Notes under the pieces: model-generated
Databases searched by the model: none
The model's input: only the letters and a program-made list of their open reading frames with translations
Told to the model about the DNA's origin: nothing
From: Pseudoroseomonas cervicalis
Lineage (GTDB): Bacteria > Pseudomonadota > Alphaproteobacteria > Acetobacterales > Acetobacteraceae
DNA: 64,000 nucleotides
NCBI RefSeq assembly: GCF_030818485.1
Contig: NZ_JAUTAJ010000004.1
Span: 1,901,001 to 1,965,000, forward strand
Direction: 5' to 3'
In this document: positions 31,045 to 39,387 of the stretch, one piece after another
How positions within the stretch are numbered: the stretch's first letter is position 1
Layout of the letters: each line of letters begins with the position of its first letter
Position numbers and translations under genes: made by a program

Positions 31045-31767
31045 ATGTCCGCCCCCGCCCTGATCGTGCTGACCGGCGCCGGCATTTCCGCCGAATCCGG
31101 CCTGGCCACCTTTCGCGACCCGAACGGGCTCTGGGCCCGCCACCGCATCGAGGATGTGGCGACGCCCGAGGCCTTCGCCCGCGACCCGGCGCGGGTGCAC
31201 GCCTTCTACAATGCCCGCCGCGCCCAGCTGCGCGACCCGGGCGTGCAGCCCAATGACGCGCATCGCGCGCTGGCCCGGCTGCTTGCCGAATGGCCCGGCG
31301 AGGCGCTGCTGGTGACGCAGAATGTCGACGACCTGCATGCCCGCGCCATGCCGGGCGAGGCCGCGGCCCGGCTGCTGCCGATGCATGGCGAGCTGCGCAA
31401 GGCGCGCTGCCTGCGCTGCGGCGCCGTGCTGCCCTGGGAGGCGGATCTCTCCACCGCCACCCCCTGCCCCGCCTGCGGCGCCACGGGCGGGCTGCGGCCG
31501 CATGTGGTCTGGTTCGGCGAGACGCCGCTCGGCCTCGACCGGATCGAGGCGGCGATGGCGCGCTGCGGGCTGTTCCTGTCGGTCGGCACCTCGGGCCAGG
31601 TCTATCCGGCGGCCGGTTTCGTCGCCGCGCTGCGCGGCCGGGCCGAGACGCTGGAGCTGAATCTGGAGCCGAGCCTCGGCAGCCACCTGTTCGACCATGC
31701 CGAGCACGGGCCGGCGACGGAGATCGTCCCGGCGGCGGTGGAGCGCCTGCTGGCGCGATGGCCTTGA
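31045..31767 (+). CDS. cobB: NAD-dependent protein deacylase, CobB-type sirtuin
   Basis: 240-residue class III sirtuin removing acyl groups from lysines with NAD+. GAGISAESG (11-19), TQNVDDLH (91-98), catalytic H114 in MHGE, and the zinc cysteines C122, C125, C141, C144 are all present. The FY-N-A-R pattern at 54-58 supplies the Y55-x-x-R58 acid-acyl pocket found in CobB and SIRT5, so desuccinylase or demalonylase activity is likely as well as deacetylation. A string of 24-26-base repeats begins at the gene's last codons and runs into the next gene. Confidence 0.93.
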   Translation: MSAPALIVLTGAGISAESGLATFRDPNGLWARHRIEDVATPEAFARDPARVHAFYNARRAQLRDPGVQPNDAHRALARLLAEWPGEALLVTQNVDDLHARAMPGEAAARLLPMHGELRKARCLRCGAVLPWEADLSTATPCPACGATGGLRPHVVWFGETPLGLDRIEAAMARCGLFLSVGTSGQVYPAAGFVAALRGRAETLELNLEPSLGSHLFDHAEHGPATEIVPAAVERLLARWP

Positions 31768-31860
31768 CGCGCCTTCCGGCCACGGTCTTGACGCGCCTGC
31801 CGGCCATGGTCTTGACGCGCCTGCCGGCGCGATGGCCTTGACGCGCCTGCCGGCGCGATG
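31757..31860 (+). repeat. Four tandem copies of a 24-26-base unit at the cobB 3' end
   Basis: The core CTTGACGCGCCTGCCGGC (first copy with one substitution) recurs at 31763, 31787, 31811 and 31837. The first copy contains the cobB stop codon and the last ends at the start codon of the next gene. It looks like local slippage duplication of the gene end. Confidence 0.9.
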
Positions 31861-32457
31861 CCGCTGACACCCGATCTCGACGCGCTGGCGGCCGAGGCGC
31901 GGCGCTGCACGCTCTGCGCGCCGCATCTGCCGCTCGGGCCGAGGCCGATCTTCCGCGTCAGCCCGGCGGCGCGGCTGCTGATCATCAGCCAGGCGCCGGG
32001 CACCCAGGCCCACATCACCGGCATCCCTTGGAACGACAAGGCAGGGGACCGGCTGCGCGACTGGCTGGGGCTCGACCGCGCCGGCTTCTATGCCGGGGAA
32101 GTGGCGATCCTGCCGATGGGGCTGTGCTATCCGGGCCGGCTGCCGCGCGGCGGCGACGCGCCGCCACGGCCGGAATGCGCGCCGCTCTGGCAGCCGCGCC
32201 TGGGCCCGCCGATGACCGGCATTCGCCTCACCCTGCTGCTCGGCCGCTACGCCATCGCGGGCCGGCTGGGCGCGGCGGCGGCGCGCGATCTTGGCGCCAC
32301 GGTGCAGGGCTTCCGGGCGCATCTGCCGGCAAAAATCTTCCCCCTGCCGCATCCCTCCTGGCGGACGAAGCTCTGGGCGGCGTCGCGCCCCTGGTTCGAG
32401 GCGGAGGTGCTGCCGGCGCTGCGGGCGGAGGTGGCGGTAGCGCTGCGCGGGGGCTAG
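31858..32457 (+). CDS. Uracil-DNA glycosylase superfamily protein
   Basis: 199 residues. N-terminal CTLC (C17, C20) resembles half of the Fe-S ligand set of family 4/5 enzymes, followed by LLIISQAPGTQAHITGIPW, the UDG-superfamily active-site loop, NDKAGDRLRDWLG, and a C-terminal PLPHPSWR corresponding to motif B. Commonly annotated as a UDG-family protein of unknown specificity; base-excision activity is by family. Starts at the end of the tandem repeat; start ATG 31858 has no clear ribosome binding site outside the repeat. Confidence 0.8.
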   Translation: MPLTPDLDALAAEARRCTLCAPHLPLGPRPIFRVSPAARLLIISQAPGTQAHITGIPWNDKAGDRLRDWLGLDRAGFYAGEVAILPMGLCYPGRLPRGGDAPPRPECAPLWQPRLGPPMTGIRLTLLLGRYAIAGRLGAAAARDLGATVQGFRAHLPAKIFPLPHPSWRTKLWAASRPWFEAEVLPALRAEVAVALRGG

Positions 32458-32491
32458 CCCCGGCGGCGGGGTGGCGAGGCGGCGGAGGGCC

Positions 32492-32884
32492 TCAGCCCTC
32501 CCCCTCCAGCCGGGCGATGTCCTCGTCCGAGAAGCCGAAATGATGGCCGATCTCGTGGATCAGCACGTTGCGGACCAGGCGGAACAGATCCTCGCCGGTC
32601 TCGATCCACTCGACCAGGATCGGCTCGCGGTAGAGCAGGATCATGTCCGGCTCGGTCGGCACGCCGAGGCTGCTCTTCTCGGTCAGCGGCGTGCCGCGAT
32701 ACAGGCCGGTCAGCTCCCAGGGATGCTGCAGGTCGAGCGCCTCCAGCGTCTCCTCGTCCGGCACTTCCTCGACCAGGATGGCGGCGCCGCGCACGGCCTG
32801 GCGAAGCTCGGCCGGGATCGCCGCGAAGGCGGTCTCGGCCATGTCCTGCAGATCCTCGATCGAGGGGGGATGGTTGAAGCGCAT
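32492..32884 (-). CDS. Small zinc metallopeptidase-like protein (PF06262, MMP-like domain)
   Basis: 130-residue cytoplasmic protein. The zincin motif HEIGHHFGFSDEDI lies near the C terminus; upstream YRGTPLTEKSS and ILLYREPIL are typical of this compact family. The peptidase activity has not been well established for the family. ATG 32884 (MRFNHPPSIEDLQ) is preferred over GTG 32890 because AAAGGG lies 5 bases before the ATG. Converges with the UDG-like gene with 34 bases between. Confidence 0.85.
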   Translation of the reverse strand: MRFNHPPSIEDLQDMAETAFAAIPAELRQAVRGAAILVEEVPDEETLEALDLQHPWELTGLYRGTPLTEKSSLGVPTEPDMILLYREPILVEWIETGEDLFRLVRNVLIHEIGHHFGFSDEDIARLEGEG

Positions 32885-32947
32885 GGGCACCCTTTAGCAC
32901 CGGCCGGGGGCGGCGGCGACCGCCGAGGCTCCGCCGCCGCCCGCGGC

Positions 32948-33493
32948 TCAGCGCGGCGGCAGGGAGGGGCCGGGGCCGGGCCCCGGCTGCGGTCCGGCGG
33001 GCGGCACGACGGCGCCGGTCCCGGCGGCGGGGGTGGCGGTGGCCGGGCGCCCCTCGCGCAGCAGGTCGCGGATCTCGGCCAGCAGCTTCTCCTGCGGCGT
33101 CGGGCCGGCCGGCTTGGCCTCCTCCTTCTGGCGGATATGCAGCTTGGTCAGCACCCGCAGCAGCCAGAAGATCGCCATGGCGACGATCAGGAAGCGGATG
33201 ATGGCGTTGATGAACTGGCCCAGCGCCAGCACCGCCGCGCCGGATTGCCGCGTCGCCTCCAGCGAGGGGCCGCGCTGGCCGCTCAGCACCACGAAGACGT
33301 TGGAGAAATCGACGCCGCCGATCAGCAGGCCGATGATCGGGTTGATCAGGTCCTGCACCAGCGAATTGACGATGCCGGTGAAGGCGGCGCCGATGACGAT
33401 ACCGACCGCCAGATCGACGACATTGCCGCGCATGATGAAGGATTTGAATTCCTTCACCCAGAGCGGCTGGCTGACGGGAAGGCGTGGCTTCAT
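32948..33493 (-). CDS. mscL: Large-conductance mechanosensitive channel MscL
   Basis: Homopentameric channel releasing solutes on hypo-osmotic shock. 181 residues: N-terminal amphipathic helix VKEFKSFIMRGNVVDLAVGIVIGAAF with TM1 (about 13-45), periplasmic loop with GGVDFSNVFVVL, TM2 LGQFINAIIRFLIVAMAIF, then the RKEE-like charged segment and cytoplasmic helix EKLLAEIRDLL. The last ~35 residues are Pro/Gly/Ala-rich (ending GPGPGPSLPPR), longer than in the usual 130-150-residue protein. Start ATG 33493 is clear. Confidence 0.93.
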   Translation of the reverse strand: MKPRLPVSQPLWVKEFKSFIMRGNVVDLAVGIVIGAAFTGIVNSLVQDLINPIIGLLIGGVDFSNVFVVLSGQRGPSLEATRQSGAAVLALGQFINAIIRFLIVAMAIFWLLRVLTKLHIRQKEEAKPAGPTPQEKLLAEIRDLLREGRPATATPAAGTGAVVPPAGPQPGPGPGPSLPPR

Positions 33494-33555
33494 GCGGGGG
33501 CTCCTCGGGCTCGGCGGCGCTGGCCAGGCCCCGGGCGATGCGGCAGCATGGCGGC

Positions 33556-33969
33556 ATGCCCGCACCCCTCCCCGGCCTCGGCCAGCAGATCACCTTCCTC
33601 TACGCCAGCGCGCCGGAGGCGAGTTGGCACTTCTACGAGACCGTGCTGGAGCTGCCCCTGGTGCAGGACCAGGGCAGCTGCCGCATCTATGACGTGGCCG
33701 GCGGCCGCGCCTTCCTGGGCGTCTGCCGCGCCCGCGCCGAACGCGCCACCGACAATCCGCGCGCCGAGGGCGGGGTGGTGGTCACCTTCGTCACCGAACA
33801 GGTCGCCGCCTGCCATGCCGCGCTGCGGGCGCGCGGCGTCGCGGTGGGCGAGGCGCCCGCCTGGTCGGAGGCCTATGGGGTGGAGCATTTCTTCTTCCGC
33901 GACCCGGCCGGCTACCTGCTGGAGGTGCAGCGCTTCGGCCGCGGCGACTGGCCCGCCCCGCCCGGCTGA
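33556..33969 (+). CDS. VOC (glyoxalase/bleomycin-resistance fold) protein
   Basis: 137 residues. Vicinal-oxygen-chelate pattern: ITFLYASAPEASWHFYETVLELPLV at the first beta-alpha unit, then GVAVGEAPAWSEAYGVEHFFFRDPAGYLLEVQRF in the second half with the family's conserved glutamate near the C terminus. No specific substrate can be assigned. ATG 33556 is chosen since the domain starts about 10 residues later; divergent from mscL with about 60 bases between starts. Confidence 0.8.
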   Translation: MPAPLPGLGQQITFLYASAPEASWHFYETVLELPLVQDQGSCRIYDVAGGRAFLGVCRARAERATDNPRAEGGVVVTFVTEQVAACHAALRARGVAVGEAPAWSEAYGVEHFFFRDPAGYLLEVQRFGRGDWPAPPG

Positions 33970-34028
33970 GGTCCCGGCCGGGACAGCGGAGGGGATGGCA
34001 GCCAGGGCGCAGCCGCGGACAGCATGAC

Positions 34029-34050
34029 GGGCCGGCCCCTGGGCCGGCCC
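34029..34050. terminator. Hairpin between convergent genes, possible terminator
   Basis: Perfect 9-bp stem GGGCCGGCC / GGCCGGCCC with a CCTG loop, between the VOC gene and the converging lipoprotein gene. There is no T-run on either side, so the terminator reading is tentative. Confidence 0.4.
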
Positions 34051-34109
34051 TGTCCGCATTCCGGGCGGCGGCCCCGCCAGGCGGGTGCCGCCCGTGTCGC
34101 TCCGCCCGA

Positions 34110-34583
34110 TCAGGGCGTGGTGCGCGGCGCCGGGTTGGTCGGCGTCGCCGGCACGCCGGTCGTGCTGCCGGTGCTGGTGTTGCCGACGCTGCCGGCGGGT
34201 GCCGGATTGGCCGGGGTGCCGCCCTGCTCGACCACCATGCCGCCGCCCATATAGGCGCCGTCGCTGTTGGCGCGGCTGGTGGTGGTGCGGCGGGTGCTGC
34301 TGCGGCGGTTGCGCTCATCCAGCGGCGTGCGGACCTCCGGGTCGCGCCACAGCGGGCGGCCCAGATTGACGTCCTGCGGCGAGGTGGTGGCGCCGGTCAC
34401 CGCGCCGGCGCCGCCGCCGACCACCGCACCGACCGCCGCCCCCACCGGGCCGCCCAGGGCGCCGACACCGGCCCCCGTCGCGGCACCGGCGGCAGCGCCG
34501 CCCTGCACACGGTCACGCTCATTGGTTCCACAGGCCGCCAGGGCCAGAGCCAGGGTGGCGGCACCGATCACGTGCAGTTTCAT
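34110..34583 (-). CDS. Glycine-zipper lipoprotein
   Basis: 157 residues. Lipoprotein signal peptide with lipobox LAAC (cysteine 18). Residues about 27-62 form a glycine zipper: GGAAAGAATGAGVGALGGP and GAAVGAVVGGGAGAVTG, as in outer-membrane SlyB/17-kDa-antigen-like proteins. The rest is polar, with RNRRSSTRRTTTS and a Pro/Thr/Ala-rich tail. Probably an outer-membrane lipoprotein; function unknown. GGAGCGAGCAGC precedes ATG 34583. Downstream of the TRAP genes in the opposite order of flow, so likely separate. Confidence 0.75.
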   Translation of the reverse strand: MKLHVIGAATLALALAACGTNERDRVQGGAAAGAATGAGVGALGGPVGAAVGAVVGGGAGAVTGATTSPQDVNLGRPLWRDPEVRTPLDERNRRSSTRRTTTSRANSDGAYMGGGMVVEQGGTPANPAPAGSVGNTSTGSTTGVPATPTNPAPRTTP

Positions 34584-34647
34584 GCTGCTCGCTCCTTGTC
34601 ACTGCGGAACAGGGAACGCGGCATGCGGTGAAAGGTTGTGCTGGCGC

Positions 34648-35982
34648 TCAGCGCGCCAGCATGGTTTCCGGCAGCCAGGTGACGATGGCCGGGAAGGCCG
34701 TGACGATCACCACCGCCAGCAGCATCAACAGGAAGAAGGGCAGTGTTGCACGGGCGACGGAGAGGATGTTCTCCCCGGTCAGCCCCTGGATCACGAAAAG
34801 GTTGAAGCCGACCGGGGGCGTGATCTGCGCCATCTCGACCACCAGCACGATGAAGATGCCGAACCAGACCAGGTCGAAGCCGGCCGCCGCCACCACCGGC
34901 AGCACCACCGAGGCGGTCAGCACGATCATGCTGATGCCGTCGATGAAGCAGCCCAGCACCAGATAGATCAGCGTCAGCACCAGGATGATCATGGCCGGGC
35001 TGAAGCCCTGCTGGCCGACCCAGGCGGCCATCGCCGCCGGGATGCCGGAATAGGCCATGGCCTGGGTCAGGAAGGCGGCGCCGGCCAGGATCAGGTTGAT
35101 CATGCAGGCCAGGCGCGTGGCGCCCATCAGGCTGTCGACGAAGGAGGACCAGGTGAGCGTCCGGCCCCAGGCCGACAGCGCCAGGGCGCCCACCACACCG
35201 AACACCGCCGCCTCGGTCGCCGTCGCCCAGCCGAAATAGATGCTGGCCATGACGAAGCCGATCAGCAGCATGACCGGGAAGAGCTGGGCGCCGGCGCGCA
35301 GCTTCTCGCGCAGCGGCATGGGCGGGTCGCGTGGCGGGGTCAGGCCGGGGTTCAGCATCGACCAGAGGGCGATATAGCCGCTGAACAGCGCCACCAGCAT
35401 CAGCCCCGGCAGCACGCCGGCGATGAACAGCCGCACCACCGAGACCTCGGCGGCGACGCCATAGACGATCATGACGATGGAGGGCGGGATCAGCAGGCCG
35501 AGCGTGCCGGCCCCGGCCAGGCTGCCCATCGCCATCGGCCGGTGATAGCCGCGCTCCAGCAGCGCCGGCAGCGACATCTTGCCGATGGTGGCGGCCGTCG
35601 CGGCGGAGGAGCCGGAGACGGCGGCGAAGATGGCGCAGCCGATGACGTTCACATGCATCAGCCGCCCGGGCAGGCGCTGCACCCAGGGCGCCAGGCCGCG
35701 GAACATGTCCTCCGACAGCTTGGTGCGGAACAGGATCTCGCCCATCCAGATGAACAGCGGCAGGGCGGCCAGCGTCCAGGAGGCCATGGACTGCCAGATG
35801 GCGGTGCCCATCACCTTCTCGACCGGCATCGAGGCCATGGCCGGCATCAGCCAGGGCAGCACGACGATGCCGCAGAAGCCGACCGCGGCCAGCGCCAGGC
35901 CGATCCAGACGCCGAGGCCGAGGAACAGGAACAGCAGGGCCAGCAGCAGCATGCCGGCCTGGAAAAGCTGGGTCGGGTCCAT
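34648..35982 (-). CDS. dctM: TRAP transporter large permease, DctM
   Basis: 444-residue, ~12-segment membrane protein that drives sodium-coupled uptake with DctQ and DctP. DctM-family marks: ALPLFIWMGEILFRT, FAAVSGSSAATAATIG, GSLAGAGTLGLLIPPSIVMIVYG, and the C-terminal EMAQITPPVGFNLFVIQG. The start ATG 35982 overlaps the dctQ stop by one base (TGATG), so translation is coupled. Substrate is unknown beyond the general class of carboxylates. Confidence 0.93.
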   Translation of the reverse strand: MDPTQLFQAGMLLLALLFLFLGLGVWIGLALAAVGFCGIVVLPWLMPAMASMPVEKVMGTAIWQSMASWTLAALPLFIWMGEILFRTKLSEDMFRGLAPWVQRLPGRLMHVNVIGCAIFAAVSGSSAATAATIGKMSLPALLERGYHRPMAMGSLAGAGTLGLLIPPSIVMIVYGVAAEVSVVRLFIAGVLPGLMLVALFSGYIALWSMLNPGLTPPRDPPMPLREKLRAGAQLFPVMLLIGFVMASIYFGWATATEAAVFGVVGALALSAWGRTLTWSSFVDSLMGATRLACMINLILAGAAFLTQAMAYSGIPAAMAAWVGQQGFSPAMIILVLTLIYLVLGCFIDGISMIVLTASVVLPVVAAAGFDLVWFGIFIVLVVEMAQITPPVGFNLFVIQGLTGENILSVARATLPFFLLMLLAVVIVTAFPAIVTWLPETMLAR

Positions 35983-36521
35983 CACAGCTCCTCCGCCGCG
36001 CGTTCCATGGCCGATTTCGCCTCGTGCCGGCGATAGGAGGGGGTGCCGCCCGAGAGATGCACCGCCAGGTCGTCGAGCAGCGCCAGGGTGAAGAGCGCGG
36101 CGCCGAAGCCGGCCATGGCCTGGGGCGGCCACAGCTTCCAGGCGATGCTGCCCTGCGCCACATCGTCGAAGGCGAAGGAATCCGCGGCGAGGTCGAGCAG
36201 CGACCAGGCGAAGCAGCCGGCGATGATGGCCGAGAGCACCAGGGCCATCGCCTCCATCACCAGGCGCGGCCGGCCGGAGAGGCGGCCGAGGATCAGGTCG
36301 ACGCGGATATGCGCGCCATGCCGGAAGGCATAGGCCAGCGGCAGCAGGGCGGAGGCGGCGACGGCGAAGGCGGTCAGGTCATCCGCCCCCTCCACCGCGC
36401 GGCCGAGGAAGCGGCCACCCACCTGGGCGGCGATGACCAGGGCGATCAGGGCGAGCGCCAGCGCGCCCCCCACCCCACCCAGCAGATACAGAGCATCGAG
36501 CGCAGCCCGCAGCTTGCGCAT
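35982..36521 (-). CDS. dctQ: TRAP transporter small permease, DctQ
   Basis: 179-residue protein with four membrane segments typical of DctQ: LALALIALVIAAQVGGRFLG, the conserved ADDLTAFAVAASALLPLAYAFRHGAHIRVDL segment, and two C-terminal helices. I use ATG 36521 (MRKLRAALDAL) since GGGAGGT lies 7 bases upstream; a GTG three codons earlier is possible. Lies between dctP and dctM. Confidence 0.88.
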   Translation of the reverse strand: MRKLRAALDALYLLGGVGGALALALIALVIAAQVGGRFLGRAVEGADDLTAFAVAASALLPLAYAFRHGAHIRVDLILGRLSGRPRLVMEAMALVLSAIIAGCFAWSLLDLAADSFAFDDVAQGSIAWKLWPPQAMAGFGAALFTLALLDDLAVHLSGGTPSYRRHEAKSAMERAAEEL

Positions 36522-36595
36522 GCGCGACACCTCCCGCAGCGATCAAAGGGAATGAGCGGGGGCGGCGGCGCCGCCCCCGGGGGCCGGGCAGCGCC

Positions 36596-37591
36596 TCAGG
36601 CGGCGCGATAGGCCTCGATCAGCTTGCGGCCATCCTCGCCCGCCTTGGCCAGCCATTCCTGCACCATGGTCTCGGAGACCTTGGCCATGCCCTCCTTCAG
36701 GGCCTCGCTGGGCTGGTTCACCGTCATGCCGCGATCGGCGAGGATCTTCTCGCGCGCCGCCTGCTCGGCCTCCGACATCTCCCAGCCGCGCGTCTCGGCG
36801 GTGCGGGCGGCGGCGAGGATGGATTCGCGCAGCTCGGCCGGCAGCGCCTCGAAGGCGCGGCTCTGCACGAAGACCGCGTTCTTGGTCCAGGTGAAGCCGA
36901 TCGGCGTGAAGAACTTGGCGAAGTCCCAGGCCTGCACATCGACGCCGGTCGCCGCCGAGGTGACCATGGAATTGACCACGCCGGTGGCGAAGGCCTGCGC
37001 CACCTCGGCCGCCTGCACCAGGGTGGGCGTGGCGCCGACCAGCGTCGCGAAGCGGTTGGTGGCGGCGCTGAAGGTGCGCATCTTGTTGCCACGCAGCGCC
37101 TCGATCGTGTCGACCGGGAAGTTGGTGTAGAAGCCCGAGGGCGGCCAGGGCACCATGTAGAGCAGGGTGATGCCGGTGCGCTTCAGCCGCGCCTCGATAT
37201 AGGGGCGCGACAGCTCGGCCAGCTTGCGCGCCTGGGCGTAGCTGGTGACCAGCTGCGGGATGCCGTCCAGCTCGAAGAACGGATCCTCATTGCCATAGGC
37301 GGAGATCAGGATCTCGCCCAGCTGCACCTGGCCGGTCTGCACGCCGCGCCGGATCTCCGGCATCTTCAGCAGGGCGGCATTGGTGTGCAGCTGGATCTGC
37401 AGCCGCCCGGCCGAGGCCTGCTGCGCCTCCTCGACGAATTGCCGGACATTGCGGGTGTGGAAATTGCCATCGGGATAGGGCGTGGCGAATTGCCAGCGGG
37501 TCTGCGCCTGGGCGGCGCGGCCATGGAGGCCGCTGGCCAGGGCGCCGGCGGCGCCGGCCGCCAGCAGGGTGCGGCGCGAGAGATGTTGCAT
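36596..37591 (-). CDS. dctP: TRAP transporter substrate-binding protein, DctP
   Basis: 331-residue periplasmic binding protein. Twin-arginine-type signal (MQHLSRRTLLAAGAAGALAS) cleaved near AQAQ (residue 30). DctP features: FHTRNVRQFVEEAQQASAGRLQIQLH, the substrate-carboxylate segment NKMRTFSAATNRFATLVGATP, and VVNSMVTSAATGVD. The conserved arginine of DctP proteins is probably within KMRTFS. First gene of dctPQM; the 294-base upstream gap must hold the promoter, though I cannot define it. Confidence 0.92.
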   Translation of the reverse strand: MQHLSRRTLLAAGAAGALASGLHGRAAQAQTRWQFATPYPDGNFHTRNVRQFVEEAQQASAGRLQIQLHTNAALLKMPEIRRGVQTGQVQLGEILISAYGNEDPFFELDGIPQLVTSYAQARKLAELSRPYIEARLKRTGITLLYMVPWPPSGFYTNFPVDTIEALRGNKMRTFSAATNRFATLVGATPTLVQAAEVAQAFATGVVNSMVTSAATGVDVQAWDFAKFFTPIGFTWTKNAVFVQSRAFEALPAELRESILAAARTAETRGWEMSEAEQAAREKILADRGMTVNQPSEALKEGMAKVSETMVQEWLAKAGEDGRKLIEAYRAA

Positions 37592-37885
37592 GGAAGCCCC
37601 CGGATCTTGTGGCCCCGGGCCTTATGGCCCTGGTGACCCTGTCGCTGACGCATCATCGAACCGGGTCGGAAATGGGCGCAAGGGGGGTTCTGCCGGGGAA
37701 GCGGCCGGGGCGGCGCGGGAATGCCGCCAAAACAGGCAGGCCCGGCGCGGAACGCCGGATGCGGGGGCGGCCGGCCGCGCGACCGGGCCGCAACCGGTTC
37801 CGGCCGGGAGTCCGGCGCCGCCTGCCCTGCCCGCCCGCTCACCCGCCCCGCCCGCCGGGTGGCGGCGCGGCGGGTGCCCCCGGCC
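37592..37885. other. Intergenic region upstream of dctP
   Basis: 294 bases with no gene. GC-rich throughout, with the palindromic AACCGGTT near 37793 and short CCGG-type repeats. Contains the dctP promoter by position and the 3' end region of the CBS gene. Confidence 0.4.
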
Positions 37886-38323
37886 TCAGCCGGCCGAGGT
37901 GACGAATTCGCGCAGCTCCTGCGCCTCCTGCTCGGCCTCGGCGATGCGCTGCTTCACCAGATCGCCGATCGAGACCATGCCGGCCAGGCTGCCATCGCGC
38001 TCCAGCACCGGCAAATGGCGGACACGGCGATCGGTCATCAGCGCCAGCGCCTCGCAGACCGAGGTCTCGGGCGTCGCGGTGTGCAGCACGCGGGTCATCA
38101 GCTGCTCGGCGCGCAGCCGGGCGGTGGCCTCGTGATGCGCCGCCAGGGCGCGGGCGATGTCGCGCTCGGAGACGATGCCGAGCACGCTGCCGGTGGCGTC
38201 GCGCACCAGCACGGCGCCGATGCGGTGCTGCGCCAGGGTGCGGGCGATGGCGGTGGCGTCGTCCAGCGGCCCGACCGAGACGACCTGTCCGCCCTTGCCC
38301 TGCAGGATGCGCGCGATGGTCAT
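37886..38323 (-). CDS. Two-CBS-domain protein
   Basis: 145 residues made almost entirely of a CBS pair: residues about 1-62 (RILQGKGGQVVSVGPLDDATAIA, GSVLGIVSERDIARALA) and about 72-130 (LMTRVLHTATPETSVCEALALM, RHLPVLERDGSLAGMVSIGDLVK), ending in a short charged helix. CBS pairs bind adenine nucleotides and act as energy sensors; the partner here is unknown. AGGAGG lies 6 bases before ATG 38323, an excellent start. Apparently monocistronic. Confidence 0.9.
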   Translation of the reverse strand: MTIARILQGKGGQVVSVGPLDDATAIARTLAQHRIGAVLVRDATGSVLGIVSERDIARALAAHHEATARLRAEQLMTRVLHTATPETSVCEALALMTDRRVRHLPVLERDGSLAGMVSIGDLVKQRIAEAEQEAQELREFVTSAG

Positions 38324-38475
38324 GGCATTCCTCCTGTTCAGGCGGTCCGCCGGCCCGGCCCGCCACCCTGACGAGAAGGATGGCAGGGAGGGCATTCCCG
38401 CCCCGGTTGAATTGCCCCGAGCGTGCATGGCGGCGCTGTAATCTGTCCAGGAGAATCGGCCCCGGCCCAGGGCCT

Positions 38476-39192
38476 TCACGCGGCTGTGCGACCGAGCAGC
38501 CGCCCCGCCTCCGCCGCCGCGCGGTGGTAGGAGAGCACGAAGACCTGGCGGTCGCGCCGCAGCATGCCGTCCAGATCGGCGCCGGTCAGCAGCGCCAGGG
38601 CACCGGCCGCGCCGGAGGCCGGCAGCGCCGCGGTCAGCCCCAGCAGCCTTCCCTGGCCATCCACCACCGGCCCGCCGGAATAGCCCATCAGCGCCGGCAT
38701 GCGGGCGGTGAAGCCGCGGCCGAAGCCCGGCATCTCGGCATCCGGGGCCTCGACATGGCCGCTGGCGATGGCGGCGCCGAGGCCGGGGGCGCCGGCGGCC
38801 CAGACCGCCTCGCCGCTCTGCGGCAGCCGCGCCAGCGCCGGCCGGGCGGGGTCGAGGAAGCCTTCCGGCGCGCGCAGCACGGCGAGGTCCATGCGCGGGC
38901 TGCGGCCGACCAGCTGGGCCGCCACCTCCACCCCGTCGGCGCGGCGCAGGGTGAGACCCTCGGCGCTGCCCAGCACATGGGCGCAGGTCAGCAGATGCGT
39001 GCCATCGAAGCCGATGGCCGAGCCGCGCGCCGCGCCCTGCAGCTGCACCGCGGCGAAGCCGGAGAGCGCGATGCGCTCGGCCGGCGTGCCCTGGGCCTGC
39101 CGTGCCGCCTCCCGCACCGTGCCGCAGGCGCCGAGCAGCCCGCCCGCCGCCATGACCAGAAAACCCCGCCTCGCCAGTTTGCTGCGCTGCAT
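38476..39192 (-). CDS. Trypsin-like serine protease lipoprotein
   Basis: 238 residues. Twin-arginine-like and lipoprotein signal (KLARRGFLVMAAGGLLGAC; lipid cysteine 23). The chymotrypsin-fold triad is H72 (TCAHVL), D102 (RMDLAV) and S172 (GYSGGPVV), so it should be active. No PDZ domain follows, unlike DegP/HtrA. Likely a membrane-anchored periplasmic protease. An AT-rich region at 39215-39330 upstream probably carries its promoter. Confidence 0.85.
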   Translation of the reverse strand: MQRSKLARRGFLVMAAGGLLGACGTVREAARQAQGTPAERIALSGFAAVQLQGAARGSAIGFDGTHLLTCAHVLGSAEGLTLRRADGVEVAAQLVGRSPRMDLAVLRAPEGFLDPARPALARLPQSGEAVWAAGAPGLGAAIASGHVEAPDAEMPGFGRGFTARMPALMGYSGGPVVDGQGRLLGLTAALPASGAAGALALLTGADLDGMLRRDRQVFVLSYHRAAAEAGRLLGRTAA

Positions 39193-39387
39193 GCGCCACC
39201 CGTTCTCATCGCCGCATTCGGATCAACCTTTTGGTTAGAATCGATACGCAAAACGTTCGAATCCCTCGACTCACGACTGCGTGACCGGGACGATCTCAAG
39301 CTAGGGAAGAGGGGTGAAGAAAAGCTGAAGCGCGGGGCGCGGCCACATCCTGGCCGGCAGAGCCCGGCGACGCCGGGGGGCCTGGCC
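39193..39387. other. AT-rich intergenic patch upstream of the protease gene
   Basis: Bases about 39215-39330 are far poorer in GC than the surroundings and contain the short palindromes AACCTTTTGGTT, ATCGAT, AACGTT and TTCGAA. No coding frame with family similarity. Probably a promoter region; old insertion or tRNA remnant cannot be excluded. Confidence 0.4.

Noticed and set aside
31757..31860. Possible CRISPR array
   Set aside because: The 24-26-base units are contiguous with no variable spacers, only four copies, and no cas genes lie near.
39230..39300. tRNA-like fragment (GTTCGAATCC) as an integration site
   Set aside because: The T-loop-like decamer has no matching T stem or acceptor arm, and no integrase or phage gene is nearby.
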